NCBI GenBank assembly: GCA_963768415.1
Contig: CAVYHX010000037.1
Location: 1-64,000, forward strand
Direction of reading: 5' to 3'
Length of the DNA: 64,000 nucleotides
DNA from: CAVYHX01 sp963768415
GTDB taxonomy: Bacteria; Pseudomonadota; Gammaproteobacteria; UBA9214
A program made the position numbers and the translations under genes. The notes beneath the pieces are model-generated. The model was given only the letters and a program-made list of their open reading frames with translations. It was not told the DNA's origin and did no database searches. Of this stretch, positions 45,686-52,956 are shown piece by piece. Positions within the stretch are counted from its first letter, which is position 1, and each line of letters opens with the position of its first letter.

Positions 45686-46323
45686 AATCAGTCTGCATAC
45701 TGACTGTTGCCGGCCTGTTGCAGGCATGCTCGTTCCTGCGCGTGGAGGAATCCGCACGCGATGACATGGAACCTGTCATAAAACCGGAGCTGGATCGCCG
45801 CACGATAACCGAAGCGGATATCGACAGTGAGGATTTCGAAATCGGTGTCTTTGCCGGTGTCCTGAGCATCGAGGACTTTGGCAGCAGCCCCGTCTATGGC
45901 GCACGTGCCGCCTATCATGTCACCGAGGATTTCTTTGTCGAAGCGGCACTGGGCCGCTCCGATGCCGACGAAACCAGCTATGAGACGCTCAGCGGCGCTG
46001 CACAGATCCTCGCCGATGATGAAAGAGAACTGACCTATTACAACATATCTCTGGGATACAACCTGTTCCCGGGAGAAGCGTTCGTTGGTGGAAAATACGC
46101 CTTCAACAGCAGCCTCTACCTGATCGCCGGCGTTGGTAATACGGAATTCGCCAATGACAGTCACTTCACCATCAACGCGGGCGCCGGCTACCGTCTCCTC
46201 CTCAAAGACTGGCTGGCGCTGCATGTGGATGTCCGTGACCATATCTTCGATAGCGATCTGCTGGGCAAGGACAAGACCACGCACAATATCGAGGCGCATG
46301 GCGGTTTTACGGTGTTTTTCTGA
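45655..46323 (+). CDS. Outer-membrane beta-barrel lipoprotein-like protein
   Basis: 222 aa. The signal ends LLQACSFL, a plausible lipobox. The rest looks like an OmpA-type small barrel: FEIGVFAGVLSIEDFGSSPVYGARAAYHV, YYNISLGYNLFPGEAFVGGKYAF and a last strand ending HGGFTVFF. AGGAG precedes the ATG by seven nt, so it is translated despite overlapping the SH3-barrel gene. Resembles proteins called outer-membrane beta-barrel domain proteins of the same cluster type in other gammaproteobacteria. Function unknown. Confidence 0.82.
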   Translation: MESRISIFLLKSVCILTVAGLLQACSFLRVEESARDDMEPVIKPELDRRTITEADIDSEDFEIGVFAGVLSIEDFGSSPVYGARAAYHVTEDFFVEAALGRSDADETSYETLSGAAQILADDERELTYYNISLGYNLFPGEAFVGGKYAFNSSLYLIAGVGNTEFANDSHFTINAGAGYRLLLKDWLALHVDVRDHIFDSDLLGKDKTTHNIEAHGGFTVFF

Positions 46324-46334
46324 AGGAGATGACT

Positions 46335-46847
46335 ATGAAATATCTGTTTCCCCGATTATCAAGACTCCTGCTGGCTGCTATCACACTGGCGTTGCTGGCA
46401 GTCAACCCGGCACAGTCGTCTACGATTGATGGTGTTGCGCCGGATTTCACATTGAAAAGTAACGGCGGCAATAACCTGAGACTGAGTGACTACCGTGGCG
46501 AGGTCGTGTTAATCAATTTCTGGGCGTCCTGGTGCGGACCGTGCCGCCAGGAGATGCCACTGCTGGATGAATTGCACAACCGCTACAAGTCACTGGGCTT
46601 TACCGTGCTGGCTGTCAATGTAGAGGAAAACCCGGGCAAGGCGCACAAGTTGATCGAGGACCTGCAACCCGGGTTTCCGGTGTTGTTCGACACCACCAGC
46701 GCAGTCAGCACCCGGTATGACGTGGTGGCCATGCCCAGCACCGTGCTGGTGGACCGCAACGGAAACATGCGTTACCTGCACAAGGGTTACAAACCGGGAC
46801 TTGAAGATGTCTATCTGCAACAGATCCGGGAACTGGTCAGGGAATAG
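46335..46847 (+). CDS. TlpA-like thiol:disulfide oxidoreductase
   Basis: Periplasmic thioredoxin-fold protein of 170 aa with a signal peptide (LLLAAITLALLAVNPAQS). The active site is WASWCGPCRQEM, with cis-Pro in VVAMPSTVLVD. Proteins of this AhpC/TSA-Redoxin-TlpA group reduce apocytochrome haem sites or other disulfides. I chose the ATG at 46335 because the AAGGAG at 46323-46328 leaves normal spacing there and none at the ATG at 46329. A reductant for the CxxCH proteins of the region is a reasonable role. Confidence 0.92.
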   Translation: MKYLFPRLSRLLLAAITLALLAVNPAQSSTIDGVAPDFTLKSNGGNNLRLSDYRGEVVLINFWASWCGPCRQEMPLLDELHNRYKSLGFTVLAVNVEENPGKAHKLIEDLQPGFPVLFDTTSAVSTRYDVVAMPSTVLVDRNGNMRYLHKGYKPGLEDVYLQQIRELVRE

Positions 46848-46854
46848 GCAAGCC

Positions 46855-47079
46855 ATGCGCACTCTATATTATTTGATCGTGTTCACCTGCATCCTGATGA
46901 GCGGCTGCAGCGGGATCGAGCCCTGGGTCAAGCCCTATGAACGTGACCGCCTGGCGGATCCGATTATGAGCTTCAACCGGGACCCGGTTTCCTCGGCCTA
47001 TCTCAAACATGTCTACCAGGCGCGCGAGGGTGCACGCGGTGCGGAAGGCGGCAGTGGTGGCGGTTGTGGTTGCAACTGA
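46855..47079 (+). CDS. DUF4266 lipoprotein
   Basis: 74 aa. A lipobox (CILMSGCSG) is followed by the DUF4266 core: GIEPWVKPYERDRLADPIM, AYLKHVYQAREGARG, and a Gly/Cys tail (GGGCGCN). The family is nearly always next to DUF3570 and often with TlpA and ApbE. The two C-terminal cysteines could bind metal or be a substrate of the adjacent TlpA. Function unknown. The stop overlaps the probable start of DUF3570. Confidence 0.92.
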   Translation: MRTLYYLIVFTCILMSGCSGIEPWVKPYERDRLADPIMSFNRDPVSSAYLKHVYQAREGARGAEGGSGGGCGCN

Positions 47080-48259
47080 CCCTCACTTATTCTGCTACCG
47101 CAAGTCATCGGGGTATACGCAGAAAACTATCCAGGCACGCATTTCGGCATTGCTGATAGTGCTTTTCTCATCAACATCACTCGCGGGCGTATTGCCTGAC
47201 GATCGTGCAGACGCCCTGTACCATTCCTATAATGGCGGCGGCGTGGAGATCACCGGCCCCTCCGTGCTGGTGTTGAAGAAAGTCGGCACAAGTGTTGCAC
47301 TGTCAGGTAATTACTATGTCGATACGGTCAGCAGTGCCTCTATCGACGTCGTCACCACCGCCAGCAAGTATTCAGAAGAGCGCACCGAAAAGACCGTGGG
47401 CATCGATTATCTGCACGGCAATTCAACCATGAGTCTCTCCTATACCAACAGCACGGAGAACGACTACAAGGCCAATGCCGCAAGTTTCGGTATGAGCATT
47501 GACATGTTCGGTAACATGACGACGGTGACGCTGGGTTATGCCCGCGGCTGGGACACCGTTGAAAACAACGCGGATGCCGCATTCTCGGAGGATGTGGACC
47601 GGCAACACTACCGTTTCGGCCTGTCACAGATCATAAGCCGGGACATGCTTCTGGGCGTTAATTTCGAAACCATCACGGACGAGGGATTTCTGAACAACCC
47701 CTATCGGTCCGTCCGTTACGAAGACGCCGGCAGCGCCATCGGCTACAGCTATGAAGCCGAGGTCTATCCCCGCACCCGCACCAGTAACGCCATTGCGTTG
47801 AAGTCGCGCTATCACCTGCCCTACCGGGCCGCAGTGCACGGTGAATACCGGTTCTTCGATGACAGCTGGGGCATCAGGGCCCATACCCTGGAGGCCGGTT
47901 ATACCCAGCCTGTGTGGGACCGCTGGACCCTGGATGCGACATACCGCTTTTATAAACAGTCAGACGCGGATTTTTACAGCGACCTGTTTCCCTTCCAGGG
48001 GGCGCAGAATTTCCTGGCGCGCGACAAGGAACTGAGCACCTTCAGGAGTCACAGCATCGGCGCGGCATTGAGTTACGAGTTTATCAACAACGGCTGGCGC
48101 TTCATCGATCGCGGCAGCCTGAACCTGTCCTACAATCATATCTGGTTCGACTATGATGATTTCCGGGATTTGACCGTCACCGGTGTTACCCCGGGGAGTG
48201 AGCCGCTGTACAGTTTCAACGCCGATGTCATCCAGGCGTTTGTATCGATCTGGTTCTGA
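47066..48259 (+). CDS. DUF3570 outer-membrane protein
   Basis: About 397 aa. The DUF3570 signature includes DALYHSYNGGGVEITGPSVLVLKKVG, SVALSGNYYVDTVSSASIDVVTTAS and KTVGIDYLHGNSTMSLSYTNSTENDY (as separate strands). The C-terminal strand ends FVSIWF. It is predicted to be an outer-membrane barrel. The start is uncertain: the frame is open back to an ATG at 47009, inside DUF4266, and several GTG codons lie at 47054-47066. I chose 47066, which gives a 14-nt overlap. The signal peptide (ISALLIVLFSSTSLAG) lies further in. The family is linked to ApbE/TlpA/DUF4266 clusters. Confidence 0.9.
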   Translation: MVATDPHLFCYRKSSGYTQKTIQARISALLIVLFSSTSLAGVLPDDRADALYHSYNGGGVEITGPSVLVLKKVGTSVALSGNYYVDTVSSASIDVVTTASKYSEERTEKTVGIDYLHGNSTMSLSYTNSTENDYKANAASFGMSIDMFGNMTTVTLGYARGWDTVENNADAAFSEDVDRQHYRFGLSQIISRDMLLGVNFETITDEGFLNNPYRSVRYEDAGSAIGYSYEAEVYPRTRTSNAIALKSRYHLPYRAAVHGEYRFFDDSWGIRAHTLEAGYTQPVWDRWTLDATYRFYKQSDADFYSDLFPFQGAQNFLARDKELSTFRSHSIGAALSYEFINNGWRFIDRGSLNLSYNHIWFDYDDFRDLTVTGVTPGSEPLYSFNADVIQAFVSIWF

Positions 48260-48280
48260 TAAAAGCTGTATACCAGACAC

Positions 48281-48568
48281 TCAGGTATGCGCGATGGGCT
48301 TGTCCGTGAACAGGTAGTCCTTGAGTTCCTTGTCAAAGGCCGGATCCGTGCGCCGGATCCACTCCAGCACCATGGCCGCATGTTCCTTTTCCTCATCCCG
48401 GTTATGCGCCAGAATGGCCCGCAGATCATCATCCTTGCAGGCATCGACACGCTGGTTATACCAGTCCACCGCTTCCAGCTCTTCCATTAGCGAGGTGATG
48501 GCGCGGTGCATGTCGCGCGTTGCATCCGAAAGTTCATTGATTGGTTCATGGTAGCCTTCGTTGGCCAT
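48281..48568 (-). CDS. EncFtn-type encapsulated-ferritin family protein, without cargo tail
   Basis: 95 aa, all helical. It matches the Rhodospirillum rubrum EncFtn family: MEELEAVDWYNQRVDA and ILAHNRDEEKEHAAMVLEW carry the ferroxidase/metal residues Glu30, Glu32, Trp36, Tyr37, Glu60 and His63 at the expected spacing. Family proteins form annular decamers that oxidise iron inside an encapsulin shell. Here the protein ends KPIAHT; the C-terminal shell-targeting tail is absent. No encapsulin shell gene is in the window. AGGAG precedes the ATG by seven nt. Convergent with DUF3570 and divergent from the sulfur-globule-like gene. Confidence 0.88.
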   Translation of the reverse strand: MANEGYHEPINELSDATRDMHRAITSLMEELEAVDWYNQRVDACKDDDLRAILAHNRDEEKEHAAMVLEWIRRTDPAFDKELKDYLFTDKPIAHT

Positions 48569-48944
48569 AATCTGTCTCCTGTGTAAATTCAATAATGCGG
48601 CAGCGGCCGGTAAAGGGAATTGGCACAACCGTTCGTACCGACCTGGTGATGGATACCGGGCATAATGCCAGGCCTCCCGGGGCACAAGTGCTCTTACGAT
48701 CCTGATGTGGGCAGCAATGCCACACGCAGGTAGCCCGCGCGGCTGCCCGGTTGCACGATTAGTGTTACCGGCCAGCAAACCGGACTTGATCTAAATCAAA
48801 AAAACGTCAAAATTTTACCCTTACAGGCCTGAATGACTGCCTGAAGCCTAGGATGTCTGCCATTATTTTGTCTACAATTAAACAGTGATACAGGGGCTGC
48901 CTCAACTGGCAGCAGGTTTTTTGATCGATTGATGGAGGAAAAAC
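48569..48944. other. Divergent intergenic region with promoters for ferritin and sulfur-globule-like genes
   Basis: 376 nt without a gene. It holds the FNR box at 48786-48799. A TACAAT at 48873-48878 is a plausible -10 for the plus-strand gene, giving a start near 48885 and placing the FNR box centre near -92, one of the helical-phase positions used by class I activators. No convincing -35 was found. GGAGG at 48934-48938 is the ribosome binding site of the plus-strand gene. Confidence 0.5.
48786..48799. promoter_or_regulatory. Perfect FNR/ANR-type box
   Basis: TTGATCTAAATCAA is an exact match to the palindromic consensus TTGAT-N4-ATCAA recognised by the oxygen-sensing Fe-S regulator FNR/ANR and by some CRP-family relatives. 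It lies 218 nt upstream of the EncFtn ATG and 146 nt upstream of the sulfur-globule-like ATG, so it could control one or both. Confidence 0.7.
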
Positions 48945-49301
48945 ATGAAGAAGCTCATGAAGTTCGTTGCTGTCGCCGCTGTAGCCAGTGCAGCAACCTT
49001 GGGTGCCAGCAGCGCCAGTGCCTGGTGGGGTAATGATTATTATGACGGCTGGGGCGGCGGTCCCTGGGGCTACGGCGGTTATCCGGGCTACGGCTGGGGC
49101 GGTTATCCGGGCTACGGCTACGGCGGTTATCCGGGCTACGGCTGGGGCGGTTATCCCCGTTATGGCGGCTGGGGCGGTTATCGCGGCTGGGGTGGTTATC
49201 CCCGTTATGGCGGCTGGGGTGGTTATCCCGGTTACGGCGGCTGGGGTTACCCTGCGGCGGTCGCTCCGGCAGCACCTGCGACAACCACAAAAGCCAAGTA
49301 A
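48945..49301 (+). CDS. Gly/Tyr/Trp-rich secreted repeat protein, sulfur-globule-protein-like
   Basis: 118 aa with a signal peptide ending ASSASA-WW. The mature protein is almost entirely Gly, Tyr, Trp and Pro in short repeats such as GGYPGYGWGGYPGYGYGG, with an alanine/threonine tail. Composition, size and the N-terminal WWG just after the signal closely resemble the SgpA/SgpB envelope proteins of sulfur globules in purple sulfur bacteria. Other low-complexity Gly-rich proteins could mimic this. A strong ribosome site (GGAGG) and a clean terminator suggest high expression. An FNR box lies upstream. Confidence 0.7.
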   Translation: MKKLMKFVAVAAVASAATLGASSASAWWGNDYYDGWGGGPWGYGGYPGYGWGGYPGYGYGGYPGYGWGGYPRYGGWGGYRGWGGYPRYGGWGGYPGYGGWGYPAAVAPAAPATTTKAK

Positions 49302-49362
49302 TCCACCACAGGGCGATACCAGCGGTGCGTGCACCGTCTGGTTACGCCAGGCAGTTCAGGAG

Positions 49363-49390
49363 GCGCACCCGCTCGGGTGCGCTTTTTTTT
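49363..49390. terminator. Rho-independent terminator of the sulfur-globule-like gene
   Basis: GCGCACCC (49363-49370) and GGGTGCGC (49375-49382) form an 8-bp stem with a GCTC loop, followed by eight T. It terminates the plus-strand gene and lies just past the stop of the convergent TPR gene. Confidence 0.92.
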
Positions 49391-49399
49391 GCGCGGCCT

Positions 49400-51082
49400 T
49401 CAATAAGGCCGGGCTGCCTGGTAATCCCGAAAGGGTCCGACGCCATCGACACGCGGCGGTGGCAGAGATTGGCCGCGAATGCCGTCCGCGGATGGCAGTT
49501 GCTCCTGTTGGTAAGCCTTCTGGACCTGCAGCAGCCGCTCTGCCTCGGCCGGCATGGACCAGGCGGCAAATGACACCAGGGCTTCCTGAATGGTGCTGGC
49601 CTGCTCATAATCACCCGTCGCCGCATATGCCAGCGCCAGTACCTCCTGATGCGGCGGGATCATACGCTGTGCCGCCAGTTGCTGCGCCATGTGCAACGCG
49701 GTTTCCGGATCACGCACTCGCGGATCGCGGCTGATGGCCAGCAGGCGCGCCAGGCGCAGCGTGATGAGCGGCTGCTCCGGCAGTTCCTGCAGGGCCTGTT
49801 CTAGCTGACGCTGCTTGATGGTGTCCGGTGCGTCCAGCTTATCGAGGATCGTCAGATAAAGCATGCGCGGTGGTAAATTGCGCGCGTCGATCTCGCTGGC
49901 GCTTTTATAATGACGTCCGGCCGCGGCGTAATCACCCTGCCGGTAGTAGTGATTGCCCAGGTAGAAATGCGCGCCGTCATGCGCCGGATCAATCTCCAGC
50001 ACCTGGCGGTAGAACCCGGCAGCAGTGTCGGCCTCACCCGCCTCGTCCTGCAGGACCCCCAGCAGGAACAGGCCCAGCGTATTGTCCGGCTGGAGGACCA
50101 GCGCCTTCTCCAGCGCCTGCCGTGCCCCGGCTTTATCGCCCAACAGGTAGCGGACGCGCGCGTAACTGACATGCGCATTGGCATTGTCCGGCTCGATGGC
50201 CAGCCCGTGCATGAAGGCGCTCTCCGCTGTCGCATAATCTCGCGCCTTGATGGCCTTCATGGCGCGGAGAAAGTGGACACTGGCACCGGTCTTCATGGCC
50301 TCGAGCTGCGTGACCAGGGGGTCCTCCACCGCAGGCAGCCCGTCGCCACGCAGCGCAAGATGCTCCCGGGCCTCCGCGTCACGCTGCAGCGCGCGCAGTG
50401 CCTGAGCCAGCGGATAGTGAATGCGCGTGGCTGCCGGGTCGAGCGCCAGTACCCGGTCAAGTTCTTCAATGGCGATATCATAGTCACGTTGCAGCATGGC
50501 GATCTGGCCCAAACCATAGTGAGCCGCCGCCTCCAGACCCCGGGTGTTGATGAGTGTCCGGTAAGCCGCCGATGCCTGTTCCAGTTCATTCAACTCCAGC
50601 CACAAGTCTGCCAGCCGCAAGGTGACCGGGGGATAGTCTGGATTCAGTTTTCGGGCGTGTTCGAAACGGGTGATGGCCAGCTGCGCACGTCCGGTCTCGG
50701 CGGCCAGCCACGCGGCATAATAAGCCCAGCGGAACTCCTGCGGGGCAAGCCGCATGGCATTCTCGTAGCACTGCTCCGCCGGCTGGTGCAGCGAATGAAC
50801 CTGGTAAAGCTCACCAAGTTCACCATAGGCGGTTGCCAGGGCGGCCCTTGCATCCGTTTTTTGCAGCGCGGCCTCGGCGCTGGTGCGCACCTCGGCCAGG
50901 CTGGTCCTGACCACTACCTCATGCACATCGAGGTTCACCTCGGGTACCGGCAACAACTCGTCTGCCCAGGGCGCCGGGAGCGCGCTGAGTGCATCGCCGC
51001 TGGCGGTACGCACACCGGTCAGTAATAGCAGGATCACCAGGTAAAAGTAATGGTACATAAACAGGCTGCCTGTGCGCTTCAC
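49400..51082 (-). CDS. Periplasmic TPR protein of the CRTAC1/pentahaem operon
   Basis: 560 aa, intact. After a signal peptide (MYHYFYLVILLLLTGVRTASG) there are about ten tetratricopeptide repeats (AYGELGELYQVHSLHQPAEQCYENAM, AAHYGLGQIAMLQRDYDIAIEELDRVLALDP, AHFYLGNHYYRQGDYAAAGRHYKSA, each a single repeat). It starts with GTG at 51082, overlapping the CRTAC1 stop by 4 nt (GTGA). TPR proteins of this kind scaffold partner proteins; here the CRTAC1 and multihaem proteins are the obvious candidates. Confidence 0.88.
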   Translation of the reverse strand: MKRTGSLFMYHYFYLVILLLLTGVRTASGDALSALPAPWADELLPVPEVNLDVHEVVVRTSLAEVRTSAEAALQKTDARAALATAYGELGELYQVHSLHQPAEQCYENAMRLAPQEFRWAYYAAWLAAETGRAQLAITRFEHARKLNPDYPPVTLRLADLWLELNELEQASAAYRTLINTRGLEAAAHYGLGQIAMLQRDYDIAIEELDRVLALDPAATRIHYPLAQALRALQRDAEAREHLALRGDGLPAVEDPLVTQLEAMKTGASVHFLRAMKAIKARDYATAESAFMHGLAIEPDNANAHVSYARVRYLLGDKAGARQALEKALVLQPDNTLGLFLLGVLQDEAGEADTAAGFYRQVLEIDPAHDGAHFYLGNHYYRQGDYAAAGRHYKSASEIDARNLPPRMLYLTILDKLDAPDTIKQRQLEQALQELPEQPLITLRLARLLAISRDPRVRDPETALHMAQQLAAQRMIPPHQEVLALAYAATGDYEQASTIQEALVSFAAWSMPAEAERLLQVQKAYQQEQLPSADGIRGQSLPPPRVDGVGPFRDYQAARPY

Positions 51083-52914
51083 GGGACGGCGGACTGGACG
51101 ACGGTCAGCAGCGTATCGACCTGCTCAACCGTGATCTCCTGCACCTGACCGTCCGGCCAGGTGATCTTCAATGCATCGGCCCGGTCGCTGTCACCCAACC
51201 CGAATGTCACCGGCAATTCGACCTGGGACAGATAACTGCGCGTCGGCATTACCTGGCGGCGCTGCGTGACGCCATTAGCGGTCAACTCGACCAGCGCTCC
51301 GATAGCGCTGCGATTTACACGCGTGCCTTGCAGCTGGACTCGCAGCCAGTGATGGCCGAGTTGCTGATCATTACGGAACAGCACCGCACGCCGGCCGTTT
51401 TGAATGACGACGATATCGAGATCCCCGTCGGCATCGATGTCCGCATAGGCGGCACCACGCCCGACCATCGGCATGGCAAGATCACCCGTATCATCCGGTT
51501 GCACGAAACGGTCGCGGCAGTCCGGTCCGCAGTTCCAGAACAACTGGGCCGGCTGGGCGTAGGTCTGACTGGGCTGGATCACATTAATTTCGCTTTCAAG
51601 ATGGCCATTGGCCTGAAACAGGTCCAGCCGGCCATCCAGGTCATAGTCGAAAAAAAACAACCCGAAGGTCAGCGCAAGGCGCGAGGCCGGACCGAAGCCC
51701 TCGAGTATCGCTTCATCGGCAAACGGTGCGCTGCCATCCGCCGTCACAAACAGGGAGCTCATTTCGTTGGCGAAGTTGCCGATACCTATACCCAGGTCGG
51801 CATCGTTACGGTAATACGCGGCATCGATGCCCATCGCACCGGTGGCCTTGCCATTGCGGTCAAATGCGATGCCTTCCAGGGCGCCGATTTCCTCGAAGCG
51901 GCCGGTGCCGAGATTATGGTATAGAAAGTTCCTTACCGTATCATTGGCAACGAACAGATCGAGCCAGCCATCATTGTCGTAGTCGACAGGCGCTACGGCG
52001 AGGGCCTTGCCTTGCGGCTGGCGGCTTACCGGATCATTTACCAGGATGCCCGCTGACTGCGCGACATCACTGAAGTGTCCCGCGCCGTCATTCCGGTAGA
52101 GTCGATTACTGGCACCGTTGAAGTGGTTCGGGGCACCGATGGCGCGGCCGAGTCCGGTGAGCCGGAAATCAATCTCCAGGTCGATCTTGCGCGACCACGC
52201 CACATAGTTGCCGACGAACAGGTCCAGATCGCCATCATTGTCATAGTCGAAAAATGCAGCTGCAGTACTCCAGTCATCCTCGAGCCCCGCAACGCCCGCG
52301 GCCGCGCTGACATCGGCAAACCGGCCGGCCGTGTTCGCCAGCAGGAAATTCCGGCCCAGTGTCGTGACATAGATATCGGTCCAGCCGTTATTATCATAGT
52401 CCCCGATGGCCGCACCCATGCCATAACTGCTGATGGCGAGACCCGCCGCGGCGGTCACATCCCGAAACTGACCGTGACCGTTATTCTGGTACAGGGACAG
52501 GGTTGGTTCCGGACCCCGGGCATGCCCGGGCCACCAGTTGGAATTGACCAGCAACAGGTCCTGGTCACCGTCGTTGTCATAATCAAGAAAGGCACCGCCG
52601 CTGCCCATGGTTTCGGGCATCAGTTTTTCACCATAGCTGCCATTGACATGCACGAATTCAATCCCGGCCGCGGCGGTTATATCGGTGAACGTGACGACGG
52701 GTGGCGTGTGTGACGGCGCGTCGGTTTCGATAACCGGACCGGAGACGACGGCCTCCTCGACCGTCTCTGGCGCGCTCTCGTCACGGGACAGGTACCACAT
52801 CGCCATGCCAGCCAGTACCACTGCAAGAATGACACCCGACGAACGGTAAAAAGCCCTGCGAATGACAGCTTCGTGTTGGGATGCAGCCTGCGGTTTTCTG
52901 TTTTCTGTCGCCAT
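51079..52914 (-). CDS. CRTAC1/ASPIC-UnbV beta-propeller protein, membrane-anchored
   Basis: About 611 aa. A single N-terminal helix (SSGVILAVVLAGMAMWYL) anchors an exported FG-GAP/VCBS beta-propeller. Calcium-binding repeats of the form DYDNDGDQDLLLVN, DYDNNGWTDIYVT, DYDNDGDLDLFVGN, DYDNDGWLDLFVAN and DIDADGDLDIVV are spread along it. The C-terminal ASPIC/UnbV region has GALVELTANGVTQRRQVMPTRSYLSQ and FGLGDSDRADALKITWPDG. The family often sits beside TPR and multihaem genes. Likely binds the exposed part of those partners or extracellular ligands. Confidence 0.9.
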   Translation of the reverse strand: MATENRKPQAASQHEAVIRRAFYRSSGVILAVVLAGMAMWYLSRDESAPETVEEAVVSGPVIETDAPSHTPPVVTFTDITAAAGIEFVHVNGSYGEKLMPETMGSGGAFLDYDNDGDQDLLLVNSNWWPGHARGPEPTLSLYQNNGHGQFRDVTAAAGLAISSYGMGAAIGDYDNNGWTDIYVTTLGRNFLLANTAGRFADVSAAAGVAGLEDDWSTAAAFFDYDNDGDLDLFVGNYVAWSRKIDLEIDFRLTGLGRAIGAPNHFNGASNRLYRNDGAGHFSDVAQSAGILVNDPVSRQPQGKALAVAPVDYDNDGWLDLFVANDTVRNFLYHNLGTGRFEEIGALEGIAFDRNGKATGAMGIDAAYYRNDADLGIGIGNFANEMSSLFVTADGSAPFADEAILEGFGPASRLALTFGLFFFDYDLDGRLDLFQANGHLESEINVIQPSQTYAQPAQLFWNCGPDCRDRFVQPDDTGDLAMPMVGRGAAYADIDADGDLDIVVIQNGRRAVLFRNDQQLGHHWLRVQLQGTRVNRSAIGALVELTANGVTQRRQVMPTRSYLSQVELPVTFGLGDSDRADALKITWPDGQVQEITVEQVDTLLTVVQSAVP

Positions 52915-52956
52915 CAATCAGCGTATGTCCGGATACCGGTGCGTGTCACTAAATGA

